The notes: generated from the letters alone by a model not told the origin. A stretch of 64,000 bases of DNA from Lycorma delicatula (GCF_047948215.1 NC_134457.1:84606898-84670897); one strand, 5' to 3'. Counted from the first letter of the stretch, positions 1 to 11,700 are shown. Program-made: numbers and translations.

Positions 1-192
1 TATCTTTCTCTGTCTATACATTTGTTTCTTACTTATTTTCTCCTTTTTCTCCTTCTTTTTATCTTCTATATGTTCTCCACTTTTCTTCTTTTCTTTGTTT
101 ACTACCTTCTTCTTTTTCCTATGTTTATCATAGGATTACCAGATGTTATTCTCATAGATGTGTTTTAAAACTCTTTTCTTTATAATTAATTT

Positions 193-224
<32 letters not shown>

Positions 225-365
225 GATTGTCTTATCATTTAAAGTTCGTTGTAGATTAATTATTATTTTTTTATTAATTTATTTTTTTACTGGAATTAAA
301 ATAATTGTTTTATTTTTAATTATGATTAAATTAGTATATTTAAAAATTTTAAATCTGAATTAGGC
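1..365. other. AT-rich low-complexity DNA
   Basis: Pyrimidine-rich sequence (TTCTTCTTTTTC-like) is followed by a run of about 27 T near 198-224. No gene or repeat family was recognised. Confidence 0.6.
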
Positions 366-600
366 AAAAAATAATTTCGCTTGTTTATCAAAAACATGTC
401 CTTTATTTGTTTATTAAAGGTTTGGCTTGTTCAGTGATTTTAAATAGCCGCAGTATTTTGACTTTGCTAAGATAGCATAACAATTAATCTTTTAATTGAG
501 GTCTGGAGTGAGTGGTTTGACGAAATTATACTTTATTTTTTTTAACTTAAAAAACTTAATTGTTGAAGAGGGACTATAAGACCCTACAGATTTTTATTTT
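366..600 (+). pseudogene. Nuclear mitochondrial insertion: fragment of 16S (large-subunit) rRNA
   Basis: This stretch reads like the central part of an insect mitochondrial 16S rRNA in sense orientation. It has the conserved runs TTTATCAAAAACATGTC, AAATAGCCGCAGTATTTTGAC, AGATAGCATAA, TCTTTTAATTGAGG and ATAAGACCCTA, in the normal order and at roughly normal spacing. These belong to the peptidyl-transferase-proximal region that universal 16S primers target. Several conserved bases differ from a typical functional copy, for example GCTAAGATAGCATAACAA where GCAAAGGTAGCATAATCA is usual. Similarity fades after about 600, and nuclear repeat DNA surrounds it, with no mitochondrial neighbours. It is therefore a numt and probably makes no functional rRNA. 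The exact ends are uncertain by a few tens of bases. Confidence 0.88.
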
Positions 601-1601
601 TTTATAATACTCCCAACTGCATTTCTCGTCTATTTTTTCTAATATTACATGAAATCAAGGGTTCGTTTTTATTAAATGAATTTTACCAAATTAAATTAAT
701 GCTATCCACCATTATTCCACTTAGTATAAAAAATTATTTTTTTCCTTCTACATCAGATGCTACTCGAGACTATATGATTGATTCTCTTTTCATCCTTTAT
801 ACAACAATCTAATCCCGACAAATATGTGTAAATAATTAGAATAAATAAGAAATATTTTGACAAAACCACTTTTTTATTCACTTTTTATTGTTTTAATAAT
901 TCCTGTTACTTCACTTTTTCATATTTTTCTCAGATAAAATTTTGTTTTAAATGATTTTTGCTATTCCTAATGTGTACGTAGCAATTTTTTCATCTTGTGA
1001 ACAGTAAACAACCCCATGGCTTAGTATTCAAATCCGTATAAAAGTAAGTTATCTTTACTAAAATTTAAACATTAGAATCTTCGAAAACACAAAAATTGTA
1101 ACTAAAATGTTAAATTAGTTAAATTATATTTAATTAATTTAACATTATATTTCTTATATGTTAGAGTTGAAATAATAAACATTTTTATGAGTAATATAAT
1201 AAATTTTAATGGTGACTTTTTTATATTTAATTAATAACGAGGAAAAGGTTTATTTAATCTATATGAGAATAGTTTTAACCTATCTAAAAAATGAATCATG
1301 CGAAGTAATGAAAAAATTTGTTACTAAAATATTAGATGTCTTTCAAAACTAAAATTTACCAAATAAACTGAATTATATTAGCTTACAACTGAAATTTATT
1401 ATTTTGATATAAGTGAGTATATGAATGCTTGTGTGTTTTATACCGATCGGATTGGTGACTATCAGTGAAAATAGATCAAAATAATAAAAGATCCATTTTA
1501 TAAATATATTATAGTAAAGAATATGGAATAGATGTAATAAATTTTGATACGGGTTCAGATTTAAAGTATATGAAAGTTTTAATAAAATAAGAATTACTTA
1601 C
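601..1601. other. AT-rich non-coding stretch
   Basis: No convincing exon or repeat was recognised. If the Beat exon next to it is real, this is the start of the intron downstream of that exon on the minus strand. Confidence 0.5.
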
Positions 1602-1813
1602 GTCGACAAGAACTCCAGGTAAAGAAAATACTCTTGTTGGAGGGGATTCCTTCGGAACATATCGATAAAATTCGTGATCTTCTCTGTACCATTTGATAGA
1701 ATATAATGCTTCACCGTTTTCTAAATCATAATCGCACGACAGAAATACTGGATTTCCACGAATCACTGCTTCAGGTACAGATATTTTCAAACCGCGCAAA
1801 CATTCCGCTATCC
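1602..1813 (-). CDS. Beaten-path (Beat) family protein, first immunoglobulin-domain exon
   Basis: This is one internal exon of a Beat-family cell-surface or secreted immunoglobulin protein. In Drosophila these proteins act in axon guidance and bind Sidestep-family receptors. Read on the minus strand, the exon follows an acceptor ending TTGTTGCAG and stops before the donor GTAAGT. It is 212 nt long: two bases completing a codon, then 70 whole codons. Landmarks in order are ISVPEAVIRG, the first Ig cysteine in LSCDYDLENG, the tryptophan strand LYSIKWYRED, then HEFYRYVPKE and FSLPGVLVD. The CDYDLE...LY(S)xKWY...EFYRY.P pattern is the family hallmark. The FYRYVP...PP...LPG.xVD arrangement resembles the Beat-V subgroup most, from memory only. 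The signal-peptide exon should lie upstream (coordinates above 1813) and the second Ig half below 1602. Neither was found with confidence. The frame is open and both splice sites are good, so it looks functional. Confidence 0.85.
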
Positions 1814-3230
1814 CTGCAACAAGATTATAAATTATAAAAAAAAAGAATCATAAAAGTTATTCTTTCATTTTTTTATTTACAAATAATTTTTAATTATAAG
1901 TAAAAATAATTTACAAATTATATTTAAATAAACCACAAACCACTTTCGTTCATCTTAAAATTATTATAAGAAACCAAATTATCTATAATTTATATCCAAA
2001 AACGAGTAGTTCAGTTTGTTTGAAATAATTTTCTCTTTTCTCGTTTACACAAGCCGTTCTTGAATTGTAGAAATTTATTTTTATACTTGAATTTCCGTAT
2101 CTTTAAAAATTAAAGACTGTTTATCGGTTAAGATAGCACTGCTGAATGGTAAATTCGATTTTAATTAAACTTGCAGATTATCTCTATATTGGCACTGATT
2201 CAAACTTAGGCTATAAAGGGTTTTTCAAACATATATCGGTAATCTCATTTCCCTTTTAGACAAAAACCATTTTTCTTTTTTTACCATTCTTCCATGTGAT
2301 TTTATTTTAGTAAAAACATAATGAAAACTGATCCCTGTTTAGTACAGATCTCCTTACTTTATTACTTACTACAGAAAAGTAGTCTACACTTCAAAACTAA
2401 CAGACGTTAAGAGAATTATTTATTATAATCTGTTTAATTATTTATCATTATTTGTTATTCAACTTATATATAGCTGATAAATATTAATACAAGTTAACCA
2501 ATAAATTTCAAAATACGTCCAACGAACTGATCATAATAATAAATAACTGTAAAACAAAACTTGATGAACAGAATTACAATGAATAAGCTTCAATATTAGA
2601 TAAATTTCGTGAAAAACTTTTATCCTTCGACAAAATAAAGATATATTAATTTTTTTTTCTATTTCGATGTATCCCTCGTATGGAAAATGGAGTAAGAGGG
2701 AGATCATGCATCACCTGGGTATGCAATAAATTTTTAAATAAACCTCTGATAAAAAATTGAAATGCAGGATACATCTTTTATTTCTGTATCGACTGAAAAA
2801 TTAAATAAAAGTAAATTATATCAAGCTTCTACGTAAAAAACAGCTATAGAAATAGTATATCTTTTATTTTCCGAAAAATTGTAGATTTAAGAAATTAAGA
2901 AAATTATCATTAAAAGATTATCCCTCCGTAAATGAGAGTACGATAAAAAGAATCCCTCCTTCTTTTGTTTTTTGATTGCCAGTTCTCCTGAATCAAGAAA
3001 TAATAAAATATTTGTATTTCAAGAACGGTATAATGTTTAATCAAGAATTTCTTTTGTTGTAGTTTTCGTTTTTGAATTATTCATTATAATTTTTTTGAAA
3101 ATATCTTTATGTAGAACTGGAAAATATTAAAATATCTCCAACAAGGCTGGACTTAATCAAAAATTTAGTCGTGGATTTTCCTTTCCTTGTCTCTGGAAAT
3201 ATCTTTGGAAGTAATATAATTAAAAAAATC
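1814..3230. other. AT-rich non-coding stretch, probable intron
   Basis: No repeat family or exon was recognised. By position it would be the intron upstream of the Beat exon on the minus strand. Confidence 0.45.
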
Positions 3231-3822
3231 TGATGTGGACAACTCATGACTTCCTTGTACGCCTATTAAATTACATTTGCACAGTTTTTCTTTTCTTTTT
3301 TTTGTTATTGAATTCATCGTAAAAGTTTTTTTACAATAAGAGGTTAATAATTTATTAATAATTCAATATAATTATTTAAATTTAAAAAAACGAGGTGAAG
3401 TCTGATTCGAACCGATGTGCCTTCCCATAAGATTCAAATATTTCATTAATTAAAATTTCATTTGGCTATAACTCTTACCACTTATTGTTGAAACGCTCTC
3501 AATGAGGGACTTTACTGCAGTAAGAAAAAAGTTAAAAATCCAGATTTTTTTTGGATTTTTTGGCTTTTTTGAACATTTTTGCTTCAGTCGATTGCAATCA
3601 AAAGAGGAGGTGCACAACTATATGTCACAACAGTCCTAAATCAAAAGTTTCAACATCCTACGGCTAATCGGTTTTGAGTTATGCGAGATGCATTCGTACG
3701 TACAGACACGCCAAAACCAGTCAAAATGGATTCAGAAATGGTCAAAATGGATATTTCCATTGAAATCTGGAAACCGAAATTTTTCGCAATCACAATACTT
3801 CTTTACTTAGTACAAGGAAATA
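3231..3822 (+). mobile_element. MITE-A, copy 1 (most complete)
   Basis: This is a non-coding dispersed element of about 590 bp, found at least four times in the window. It starts TGATGTGGAC. It carries ACTTCCTTGTAC near the left end (3249-3260) and GTACAAGGAAAT at the right end (3810-3821). These are inverse complements at 11 of 12 positions, so they behave as subterminal inverted repeats. Conserved internal blocks are GAAGTCTGATTCGAACCGAT, the ATTTGGCTATAACTC block, CAGTCGATTGCAATCAAAAG, AGGAGGTGCACAAC and AAAATGGATATTTCCATTGA. Read on the minus strand, one block contains GGTTCGAATC, which resembles a tRNA B box. No open frame is present. The class is uncertain: a MITE is favoured because of the inverted ends. 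Confidence 0.7.
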
Positions 3823-5695
3823 AAAATAATAAGTAAGAAGAACAATTTTTAAAGAAACCTCAACTTCTGAAGTTTTTTTTAATAAAGTTATCAAGCTTAT
3901 TAGGACTGAAGTAGTTTTTTAACTTTATCAAAAGAATGAAGGTAGGTTTTTAAATTGTATTTAAAAAGTAATTTTTTTTCAAACATCTGAAAAGAATGTC
4001 GTTTGAGGTGTTTATACTTAATTATATATATATATATATTTTTTTTCTTATTAGAGTTAAATTATCCAAACTTTTATAAATTTCACTGGTTAAAGAAATC
4101 TATTTAGAAGTTATTTTGTTGTAATAATTACCTTAAGTATAAAATTACCTATTGATACCCAAGTATAAATACGTTGAATTCAACAACATTATTTCTTACT
4201 ACATTATGAATTAACGTACAATTAAATATTTCGAGAATCGTAAAAATAGAAATAAAAAGTAAAATTAATAAACCTAATTAAATAAGTAATATATAAAATT
4301 AAATGTTTTAATTAATTGCGAATTAAGAAAGTATGTTTGGTTACAATTATATGTACAAATATTAAATTTGTATTAAAACTCTTTATCATTAAAATGAAAA
4401 ATAAAAAGTTCATTTTACGCCGTAGAAAGGTAAGTACTACGGCAGTTCTCTGACTGTAAACATAATAAACAAATAGAATTATAGCAAACAACTCTAAAAC
4501 ATACCAATCCAAAGCGTCTTCATACGCCAAGTTCGTTTTGTTGACCGGAAGCCGTTGTTTTTTTTTCTATACATGAAAATTAAAATATCTGTGTTGATGC
4601 AAGGGTAGTTAAAACTGTTCCAGCTGAGCAGCAATAAATATTTTTTTATAAAATTCTTCGCTTAATAAAATTTGTAAAATTATTTATTATATTATGAATA
4701 GAATTGTCGATATTACTTTGTAGCACTTTGTAATTTTTAATATTTTTATAAGTTCTGTCATTAATTTTTTATGTTTAATACAGGTTACAGTAGCCAAATT
4801 ACTCTGTATTCCCCGGATACTGTTTTTCACTTATATTCTCCTTATAACCTTGATCAAAATTTAAAAAAATAATATCCTTAAAACTTGCTAAAAACGTAAT
4901 TCTTGTCTTTTTGTAATAAATTGTATAAGTAGCGTGTAAGTAGTTGCGAAAAATTTTATTATAATTATAATTATCTTTTTTTATTTCAGAATAGATCAGA
5001 CATCTCATTATATATTAAAAATATTCTATAATAGAATAGTAATGTATTTTCCCTTTATAAAAAAGTTATAAAAATAAAATTAATTAAAACTCTAGTATTT
5101 ATGTACTACAATAAGAATACATAAACAAAATTTATATTTAAAATATTTTAAAAGAAAGCGCACATTTGATACAGCTGTCTTTTATTTTCTAAGGATCCAG
5201 TTTCCTCAGTTTAAAGTACTGATAGTAAATAATTACAAGAGGTTTTTACAACGACGAAACCCTTATGTATTCCCTTTTTTTACTGTTAAACGACTTAAGA
5301 AATTTGATCTACATTTCTACCAGGTATTTTAAAAGAAAATTAATTAACGGTTATTAAAATAAATTTGTTCTTTGATCAGTTACTTTATAATTATAAATTC
5401 ATACCCACTGATAACAAAAGTTAATAAAATTCAATCTTCCAGACAAGGCTACACATTTGAATATGTGAATCTACAACGTCCAATAGAACTCAAGAGAGTT
5501 TTCAGATTACTTAATTATTATTCTAATTTATGCTTTGCAAAAGATATCAATAAAGAGGAAATTTTCAGATCATCCTTAAACAATTATATTTTTAACAATG
5601 CTCAGGTGTTATATTATATTTTTATAATTTTATTCTATAAATTTAATTAAAAATTGTACATTAGAAAATGAGATTCTGTTTAATCAGATCACTGG
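3823..5695. other. AT-rich non-coding stretch
   Basis: It holds a short TA run at about 4021-4040. Short open frames at 4312-4530, 4799-5008 and 5372-5650 are rich in Ile/Asn/Lys/Phe/Tyr codons, as chance AT-rich frames are, and show no domain. Confidence 0.5.
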
Positions 5696-5699
5696 AGAA

Positions 5700-6160
5700 T
5701 GAAAAAGACGCCTAAGATATCGGTAAGCTTTAAAAGATCGATAAGTCGGCCGCCGACATGGTCGACGACTATAACAACGGGAAATCAGCCTTAACTAGCC
5801 GAAAAAAGCCGTGGAGTTTATAAACTCCCGAACATTGACCGGTTCCTAAAACAATTAGCAGGTAGTAAAAATCACTGAATTCTATTTGGTGTAGCGAATC
5901 GGATGAGTGATTTGCTTTCTTTCCACAGTTTTTATCTTCCCACGATATCGTTTGGATCTATCCTTCACGGCACTGCTAGTAGTGATGAGAGACTTCCGAT
6001 GAGCTGAATACCTCGAACGAGCCGCGTGCTGTATCGGTCAAAATAATGGTAGCTGATCCATCGCAAACCATCGGTTAAAATAGTACGTCTCTCGTTCATT
6101 CGCTTCATTTCGACTGGTAACTCAATGATATCGATGTCATGACAAACGTTTGTCAACTAT
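5700..6160. other. GC-richer island of unknown nature
   Basis: This patch is clearly less AT-rich than its flanks, with stretches such as GTCGGCCGCCGACATGGTCG near 5750. It contains the weak minus-strand exon candidate at 5965-6156 and ends shortly before a SINE. It might be a host exon region or an old transposon. No family was recognised. Confidence 0.4.
5965..6156 (-). CDS. Candidate 3'-terminal coding exon, unidentified
   Basis: On the minus strand, a pyrimidine-rich acceptor ending TTTTATTTATAG is followed directly by 63 open codons and then a TGA. The peptide begins LTNVCHDIDIIELPVEM and includes RWISYHYFDRYSTRLVRG. The composition is balanced, unlike the Lys/Asn/Ile-rich chance frames nearby, and the codons lie in the GC-richer island. 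No initiator ATG lies at the start, so it would have to be a downstream exon. No domain was recognised. A transposon fragment is equally possible. Confidence 0.22.
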   Translation of the reverse strand: MTNVCHDIDIIELPVEMKRMNERRTILTDGLRWISYHYFDRYSTRLVRGIQLIGSLSSLLAVP

Positions 6161-6264
6161 AAATAAAACTACTTCTCTTCATATTTGTAAATGCTAATCG
6201 CGTTGCATTGTTCTCTTTATAAGAACAGTAACATTTTATTGCTGTAATATAACCCATTATAGTT

Positions 6265-6540
6265 GTTTAACCCACCGGGTTAAACAAGTATATTGGTGAA
6301 CTCGCCATCGCAAATCAGCTGATCTAAGGTCCAAATCCTAGTTAAGAATTTTATATGGATTTGAATACTAGATCGTGGATACCGGTGTTCATTGGTGATG
6401 CTTGGGTTTCAATTAACCATACATATCAGGAATGGTCGACTGTAAAAGACTACGCTTCATTTACTTTCATGCATATCATCCTCATTCATCCTTTGAAGTA
6501 ATACCTTACGGTGGTTTCGGAGGCTTAACAGAAAAAAAGA
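6265..6540 (+). mobile_element. SINE-1 (tRNA-derived), copy a
   Basis: It starts with the palindrome GTTTAACCCACCGGGTTAAAC, keeps GAACTCGCCATCGCAAATCAGC, a degenerate B box (GGTCCAAATCCTAG), the body GATTTGAATACTAGATCGTGG and GGTTTCAATTAACCA, and a tail CTTACGGTGGTTTCGGAGGC followed by A-rich DNA. The A box is lost in this copy: other copies have TGGTCTAGTGG there. The family is repeated at about 30.7, 49.5, 55.2 and 56.1 kb. Confidence 0.8.
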
Positions 6541-7499
6541 GAGTATAAAATTTATTTTTTTCTTAAAAACATCAAGCTATACTACTATATCGCTTTAATA
6601 GTATAAAAAGTTGTAATCGTTATTAAAAAATTACTAAGTAATAATGCGGGAATTTCTGCATTAAGAATATTTGTATTTTGGAGCTCTTTAGAAGTGAGAG
6701 TATATGAGTGAATCGTCTTACTGTTGTAACTTTTAACATCACAACGCGTTTAAATTTAAAATTATTATGTATTTCACAAAAGTAACCGTCAGTAGTTCTT
6801 AAAAATTAGCAATATCCTTGTTTACAGAACTAGACAAAAGAACTAAATTTGTTTAACACAGGTAATAATTTGGCTCATAATAAAGTGTTATAAAACTTTT
6901 CTTGCCATTTTTTAAATTAAATGATTTAATAAATTACTGAATTTTTTAAAGCTACATCTACTCGGCGACGTTATTTTGTCTAGTGAAAATACTCGAGTGC
7001 CACAATGCAAAATATAGAGCGAATAGCTGCAAATCATAGAAATGTATAAAAATCGCGTCAAAGTTTGTTTGTCAGGGTTTTGCAGATCATAATGTTTCAC
7101 ACTTTAAATAAAATTAGCATTGAAAAGTTCCAGAAAGATATGTGTACTTATCTATATTGGTTTGTGTTTTGCTTCATATCTCCGAACTGATAGATCGTTT
7201 TCAATTAAATTTGGTTTGATGATTTCTTTTAACGTGGTATTGTCACTGTATAAGTATAATTCAGTCGTTTAAGGTGTCAGCGAAACACGGAACTTATTGC
7301 CCGTATCTCAGAATTTTATTCAAAGAAGCGGCAAATTTTTTCACACAATTTAATATCCCTTGCGTAGCTAAGATACTTTATACAGATGTTAAGTCTTATT
7401 CAAGTCCCCATAAAGGGGTAGAGATAAAAAATCCTTTTTGTGTCATGTCTGGACTCCAAGTCATATTCTTGTACTAACGAAATGATTTAATTACATTAA

Positions 7500-7880
7500 T
7501 ACGGCAATTTTATTGTGAATTTAATCGATTTCATTCAGGGATAAGGTTAAAAATTAAGCCAATTATTTTTCGTCATTTATGATATAGGTTGATGTCTTAA
7601 AATCGGATAAATTAATTTTTATGAAATTTGTTGTTATTGTGTCTTCTGAATATGAGTGATTGATGTGATTTAAAATTTTGATTGCAGTGGCCAAGCGGGT
7701 TAGTATCTCAAAATTTTACTCAAATTAAAATAATTTTTTTTTTACATAATTTTTTATTTTCATACTTGTATAATAATTTTTCCACTTAATTTTCCACCTA
7801 AGTAGTCGTCTGTAACAGCAAGGGGTTGGTAACCAGAGCATTCGATCTGTTCCCCTACTAGGAAAAGCCGGAAAATAAAA
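7500..7880 (+). repeat. Dispersed repeat family F, copy 1
   Basis: It shares TTCTGAATATGAGTGATTGATG, TCAAAATTTTACTC, TTCCACTTAATT, an AACCAGAG block and a GCCGGAAAA end with 57960-58340. The first two blocks are also found at 58640-58960. No coding potential was seen. The motif TGGCCAAGCGGGTTAG inside resembles a tRNA A box, so a tRNA-derived origin is possible but unproven. Confidence 0.5.
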
Positions 7881-8269
7881 AAATATATACTCGGAGAGTG
7901 ATTCATGAAGAATCTAATAAATTTTTAAGACATGCTCTATTGGTGAAAATAAAGTTCATATAAACATAAATTCGGAAACGTTTTGTTATCAAGTGTTGAC
8001 TGATGAAAGATATCGCTAAGTTGACAACCCAAGTTGTTTTATTTGATTTTTCTTCTTCTTAAATTTTAATTAATTACTTTATAAAATATTTAACCCTTTT
8101 GTTTTGTAATATTAAACATTTTGTTTCATTTACTAATATCTACTTATAATCTGGAAGATTTTAATATTTTGTTTTTAATAAACATTGAAATCTTTACATT
8201 TGTATTTGGTTTTTTTGGATTTTTTCATACCATTTTACTTAGAATACAATTCTCTACAAGTTCTATTTA

Positions 8270-8600
8270 AAAGCTTTACGTGTTTTTTTATCCCAGTCTT
8301 TTGTCTTTTATTCCAAATTTCTCGAGAACTACTAAAAATACAGTTCTTGAACATATTTTTTTAATTTTTTAGATCAAATTTCATATAAAATCTCTAAGTT
8401 TACCCATTAATTTGGGTTCGAACAATTACAGTCGGCTTAATTTTATCAAAAGCACAGAAATCAGGGCGAAATCTTTCTTCAGTGACACACTAGTGTATCA
8501 TTTCTGAACCTATGTTTATATAATGTTTCTTTTTTATTTTTATCATTAGAACATTCTCCTGAAGGTTTGTTACATTGTTCGTGAATTACTTTATTTTTTG
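8270..8600 (+). repeat. Dispersed repeat family D, copy 1
   Basis: It matches 54343-54640 over about 300 bp (TCTTTTGTCTTTTA, TTTCTC.A.AACTACTAAAA, GCTTAATTTTATC.AA, AGAAATCAGGG.GAAAT, ACCTATGTTTA.ATAAT). Part also matches 55430-55600. Copies are well diverged and non-coding. Confidence 0.6.
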
Positions 8601-9244
8601 TGATGATTAATCAATCTTTCCATGGTTTTTAATCATTCTTTCAACCAAATGCCCAAGAAATTATTTTTGTTTTCGTGAAATAGAAATCCTTATACATACC
8701 AAATATAATTGAGATAATTTACGTAATCATATGCTGATATGATTATAACGCGTATTTATTTACTTATTTTGAATTTTGAATGCCCATAAATAAGTCAGAT
8801 TTACAATTAAATTAATTATATTAAATTACGGGAAATTGTATATTCCAATTTATAATTTAGTAATTAATTATTGAAGTAATTTATTGTTTAATTTAATTTT
8901 AGTCGTGAAAAAATTTCATCTTTCTTTATTCTTTTTATTTAGAAGACTTATGTGAACAACTTGATAAATGAAAAAATAATTTATTTTCACTTAACCTTGT
9001 TTGTTATTTTTGCTCTTCTTAAAATATCATAAAACAGTTAATTACGAAAGAAAAACACCAAATATTAATCGAATAAACGAATATCCTGAGGAATAAATGT
9101 TTATTTCTATGTATATATATATATATATATATGAAGTTATTAATAATATCTTTAATCCGGAAATCAAGGATAAAATTTAAGTATGACAAATACGAAAAGT
9201 TAAATAATTTTCCTTTGTTTGAAAATAGAATAGAAAGAGAAAGA
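8601..9244. other. AT-rich non-coding stretch with a TA microsatellite
   Basis: It contains a (TA)n run near 9113-9132. Nothing else was recognised. Confidence 0.5.
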
Positions 9245-9440
9245 ATACAATAAAGAAGTTAGGAGCCGTTGGTGCCGCCCGATGTCCAGAGCTTATCGGT
9301 AGCCGTCATAAACCGGCCAGCCAAACCGCGGGATTGTATCACTCTCGGATAACCCATAAAATGTGGACGCTCGGTCTGATAAGCCTTACGTTATGGCATT
9401 GTTTTCAGTGGACTGGTTTTTATCCCCCATGACGTAAAAC
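9245..9440. other. Isolated GC-rich island, unidentified
   Basis: About 190 bp stands out from the AT-rich surroundings (TTGGTGCCGCCCGATGTCCA ... AACCGGCCAGCCAAACCGCG). There is no open frame of note and no tRNA fold that I can see. It may be a fragment of a mobile element or a conserved non-coding segment. Confidence 0.45.
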
Positions 9441-11015
9441 CTGTCGACATTCAACATTTTGTAGTTCTATTCTTTATTACACTTTAATAAATAGAAAATT
9501 CTATTATGGTTTTTTTTAACATTTTTATTACCCGGTTTTATAGTTAATGCTTATCGATCTTTCTGGTCTTTTGGCTACGTTAAATTTATCTGATCAAATG
9601 TTAAGAAAACATTTTCACAAGTACGTTTCTTATAAATAATATGTTTTTACAATTAAATTTATTGTTTAAAGGACATAAAAGCTTATACAAGATATATCAA
9701 ATTTTTATTTGAATTTATTAATTTTAAAAATAGCATTTTAATACTCAACGTGTTTTTTAGCAGCATTATTACGTATATTATTTTTACTTTTAAAAAATTA
9801 TATTTATTTTTGGACACGAATTAATTCGTTTGTTTGCGTTTCATATTTTTATTTTGTATTAGTGTACTTTTTCGCGCAGCACATTTTATTTTTGTAATGT
9901 GTAAGTTTGGATGTGAAAAAATGGTTTTCACTGCCTAGAATGGTTTTTTTTCTTTTTTCAACATTTTTACTAAAATTTCGCTGTGGTTTAGTCGTGAAGC
10001 TTTTTTCCACTCAGGTAACTCCATTACTAGGTGAGCAATAAAGCATAGATTTGTTAACGTATTTGCAGCGTCTTTTTTATTTAGCATTTTTTAGTTCAGT
10101 ACTTTTTTTTTATTTGCTAATAAAATCACTTTCTTTAAGAGATATGATTTGTATCAGTAAAATATATAAAAAAAATTAACACTGAGCAGAATAAACCGTG
10201 AAATATCAACTGTTTAATAAAAAAATTGCATTGTAATACGATTATCGTAAATAGGCAAGTGGAGTTATTTTTTTCGCGTCGATCCCTGTTTCTCCTTGTA
10301 ATTAATCTTACATTTATAATTGTTAAAACGTATTTTAGTTTTGTGTATTCTTTGCGTTCCTTTCAAACTATGAAAAATTGCTTTAATTATATTGCTTGTT
10401 TTATTCAATTTGTGTCCATATCCTCATATGTCTCTGTTCTAGTGTATTTACGGAATTATACTTCAACAACATGACCTGTATTAACGTAACTTAAAGAATA
10501 AGTTTACTTTAAATAGTTTAATAATTTACATGACTAGAGTCTGAAGAAATATTAGCTAATTTTTCACTTGATATGTTTACTGTTTGGCCGCTCCACCGGA
10601 TGAAAAATAATTTTTTTATTAAAAGATGCTAAACTCGCTGTATATTTAAGTAATGTGTCAGCCATTACTTACACTTTTTGCCCTTGTATTTTTTCTTTTG
10701 AACAAAACATTAGTATATTTGAGGGACGTTAATGTTTGGAATAATTATTTACTATTTGGAATAATAGTTTGGGGGTACGGTACGCCATTATTTAACACAG
10801 TCCTTTGACAATTTTCCTTTGCTTCTGGTTCTTTCTTGTTAATTGGAAGGATGTTTTTTTAATGGAGGATACAAATTTGTTTTCTTTTAATAGAATGTAT
10901 GTGGAATTGAAGTCCAATCCTTTTCTAGATCGTAGATCTTTGAATTAAATGGTGTTAGTCCTTTTCAGGATTGTTATCCATTTTCCAAGATGTTAAAGGT
11001 TTGCAAAATGCTAGA
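9441..11015. other. AT-rich non-coding stretch
   Basis: An open frame at 10226-10474 is Phe/Ile/Ser-rich and without a domain. The last few hundred bases (from about 10700) may be further decayed 5' sequence of the R1-like LINE that follows. Confidence 0.4.
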
Positions 11016-11700
11016 TGGTTTTCCTTCAATCGGCATATTACACAATTTCTGTCTGGACAAGGTGCTTTTAGACACTAGTTGTCTGGGTTAGGTTTGTTGG
11101 TTCAGACCTGTGCTCGGACTGTAGAGTTGACACTGTGGATCATATCCTGTATGTTTGCCTTAAGTAGGAAGTTGAAGGTAATAGAAATGTTAAAGAACAT
11201 GATAGGATAAATTTTTTTCTAGATTTGAAAGTCAGTTGGAAAACTTGTAGAGAATGTATCAAAGTCCTTGGGCTTCTAAAGGTTTCTGACCCTGCAGAGA
11301 GTTGCTGAAAGGGTTTTATGTTCCAATAGTTGGAATAGCAGCCCGATAGGTAGGAACCCGGTTCGGCGCTTATTTCTCCAAGATAGCTTTTTGCATTTAG
11401 CCTCAGAGTTTAGAGCTTCGTTCCTCTGTGATGGAGCTATGTGTGGAAGGGTGAAGGCATTGATCTCGATTCCGAGGGCATCCCAAACCCGTAGGGAAAG
11501 ACACCCTCCTTGTGACACTTCCAGTCGCCACCTCCCCCCCTCCCGTTCGTAGCCCTGATGGGCCTTAATGTCCTTCCGAAGACCAGATCGGAGATAAAAT
11601 GGGTTAGGGACTCTGTGATGGAGCTGCGATGTAAGAGGGTGAAGGAATTGACCTCGCTCTCGACAGCGGACCAGATCGGAAATTTAGTTAGTAAAAGATA
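11015..11700 (+). pseudogene. R1/LOA-type LINE, decayed 3' end
   Basis: This is the C-terminal end of a non-LTR retrotransposon polyprotein and its 3' UTR, in plus orientation. One frame reads NRHITQFLSGQGAFRH then a stop. After a frameshift another frame reads LCSDCRVDTVDHILYVC. This is the typical R1-clade tail: a TQ.L(S/T)GHG.F motif, then a CxxC...H....C zinc knuckle. Downstream the frame passes a stop (after CLK) and continues to about 11290. From 11300 to 11690 the DNA is GC-richer and is probably 3' UTR. At least one frameshift and two stops show that the copy is dead. The 5' part (endonuclease, RT) is missing or unrecognisable. Confidence 0.75.

Noticed and set aside
11276..11518. 80-codon minus-strand open frame with balanced composition
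   Set aside because: It lies antisense in the 3' UTR region of the R1-like LINE and shows no domain.
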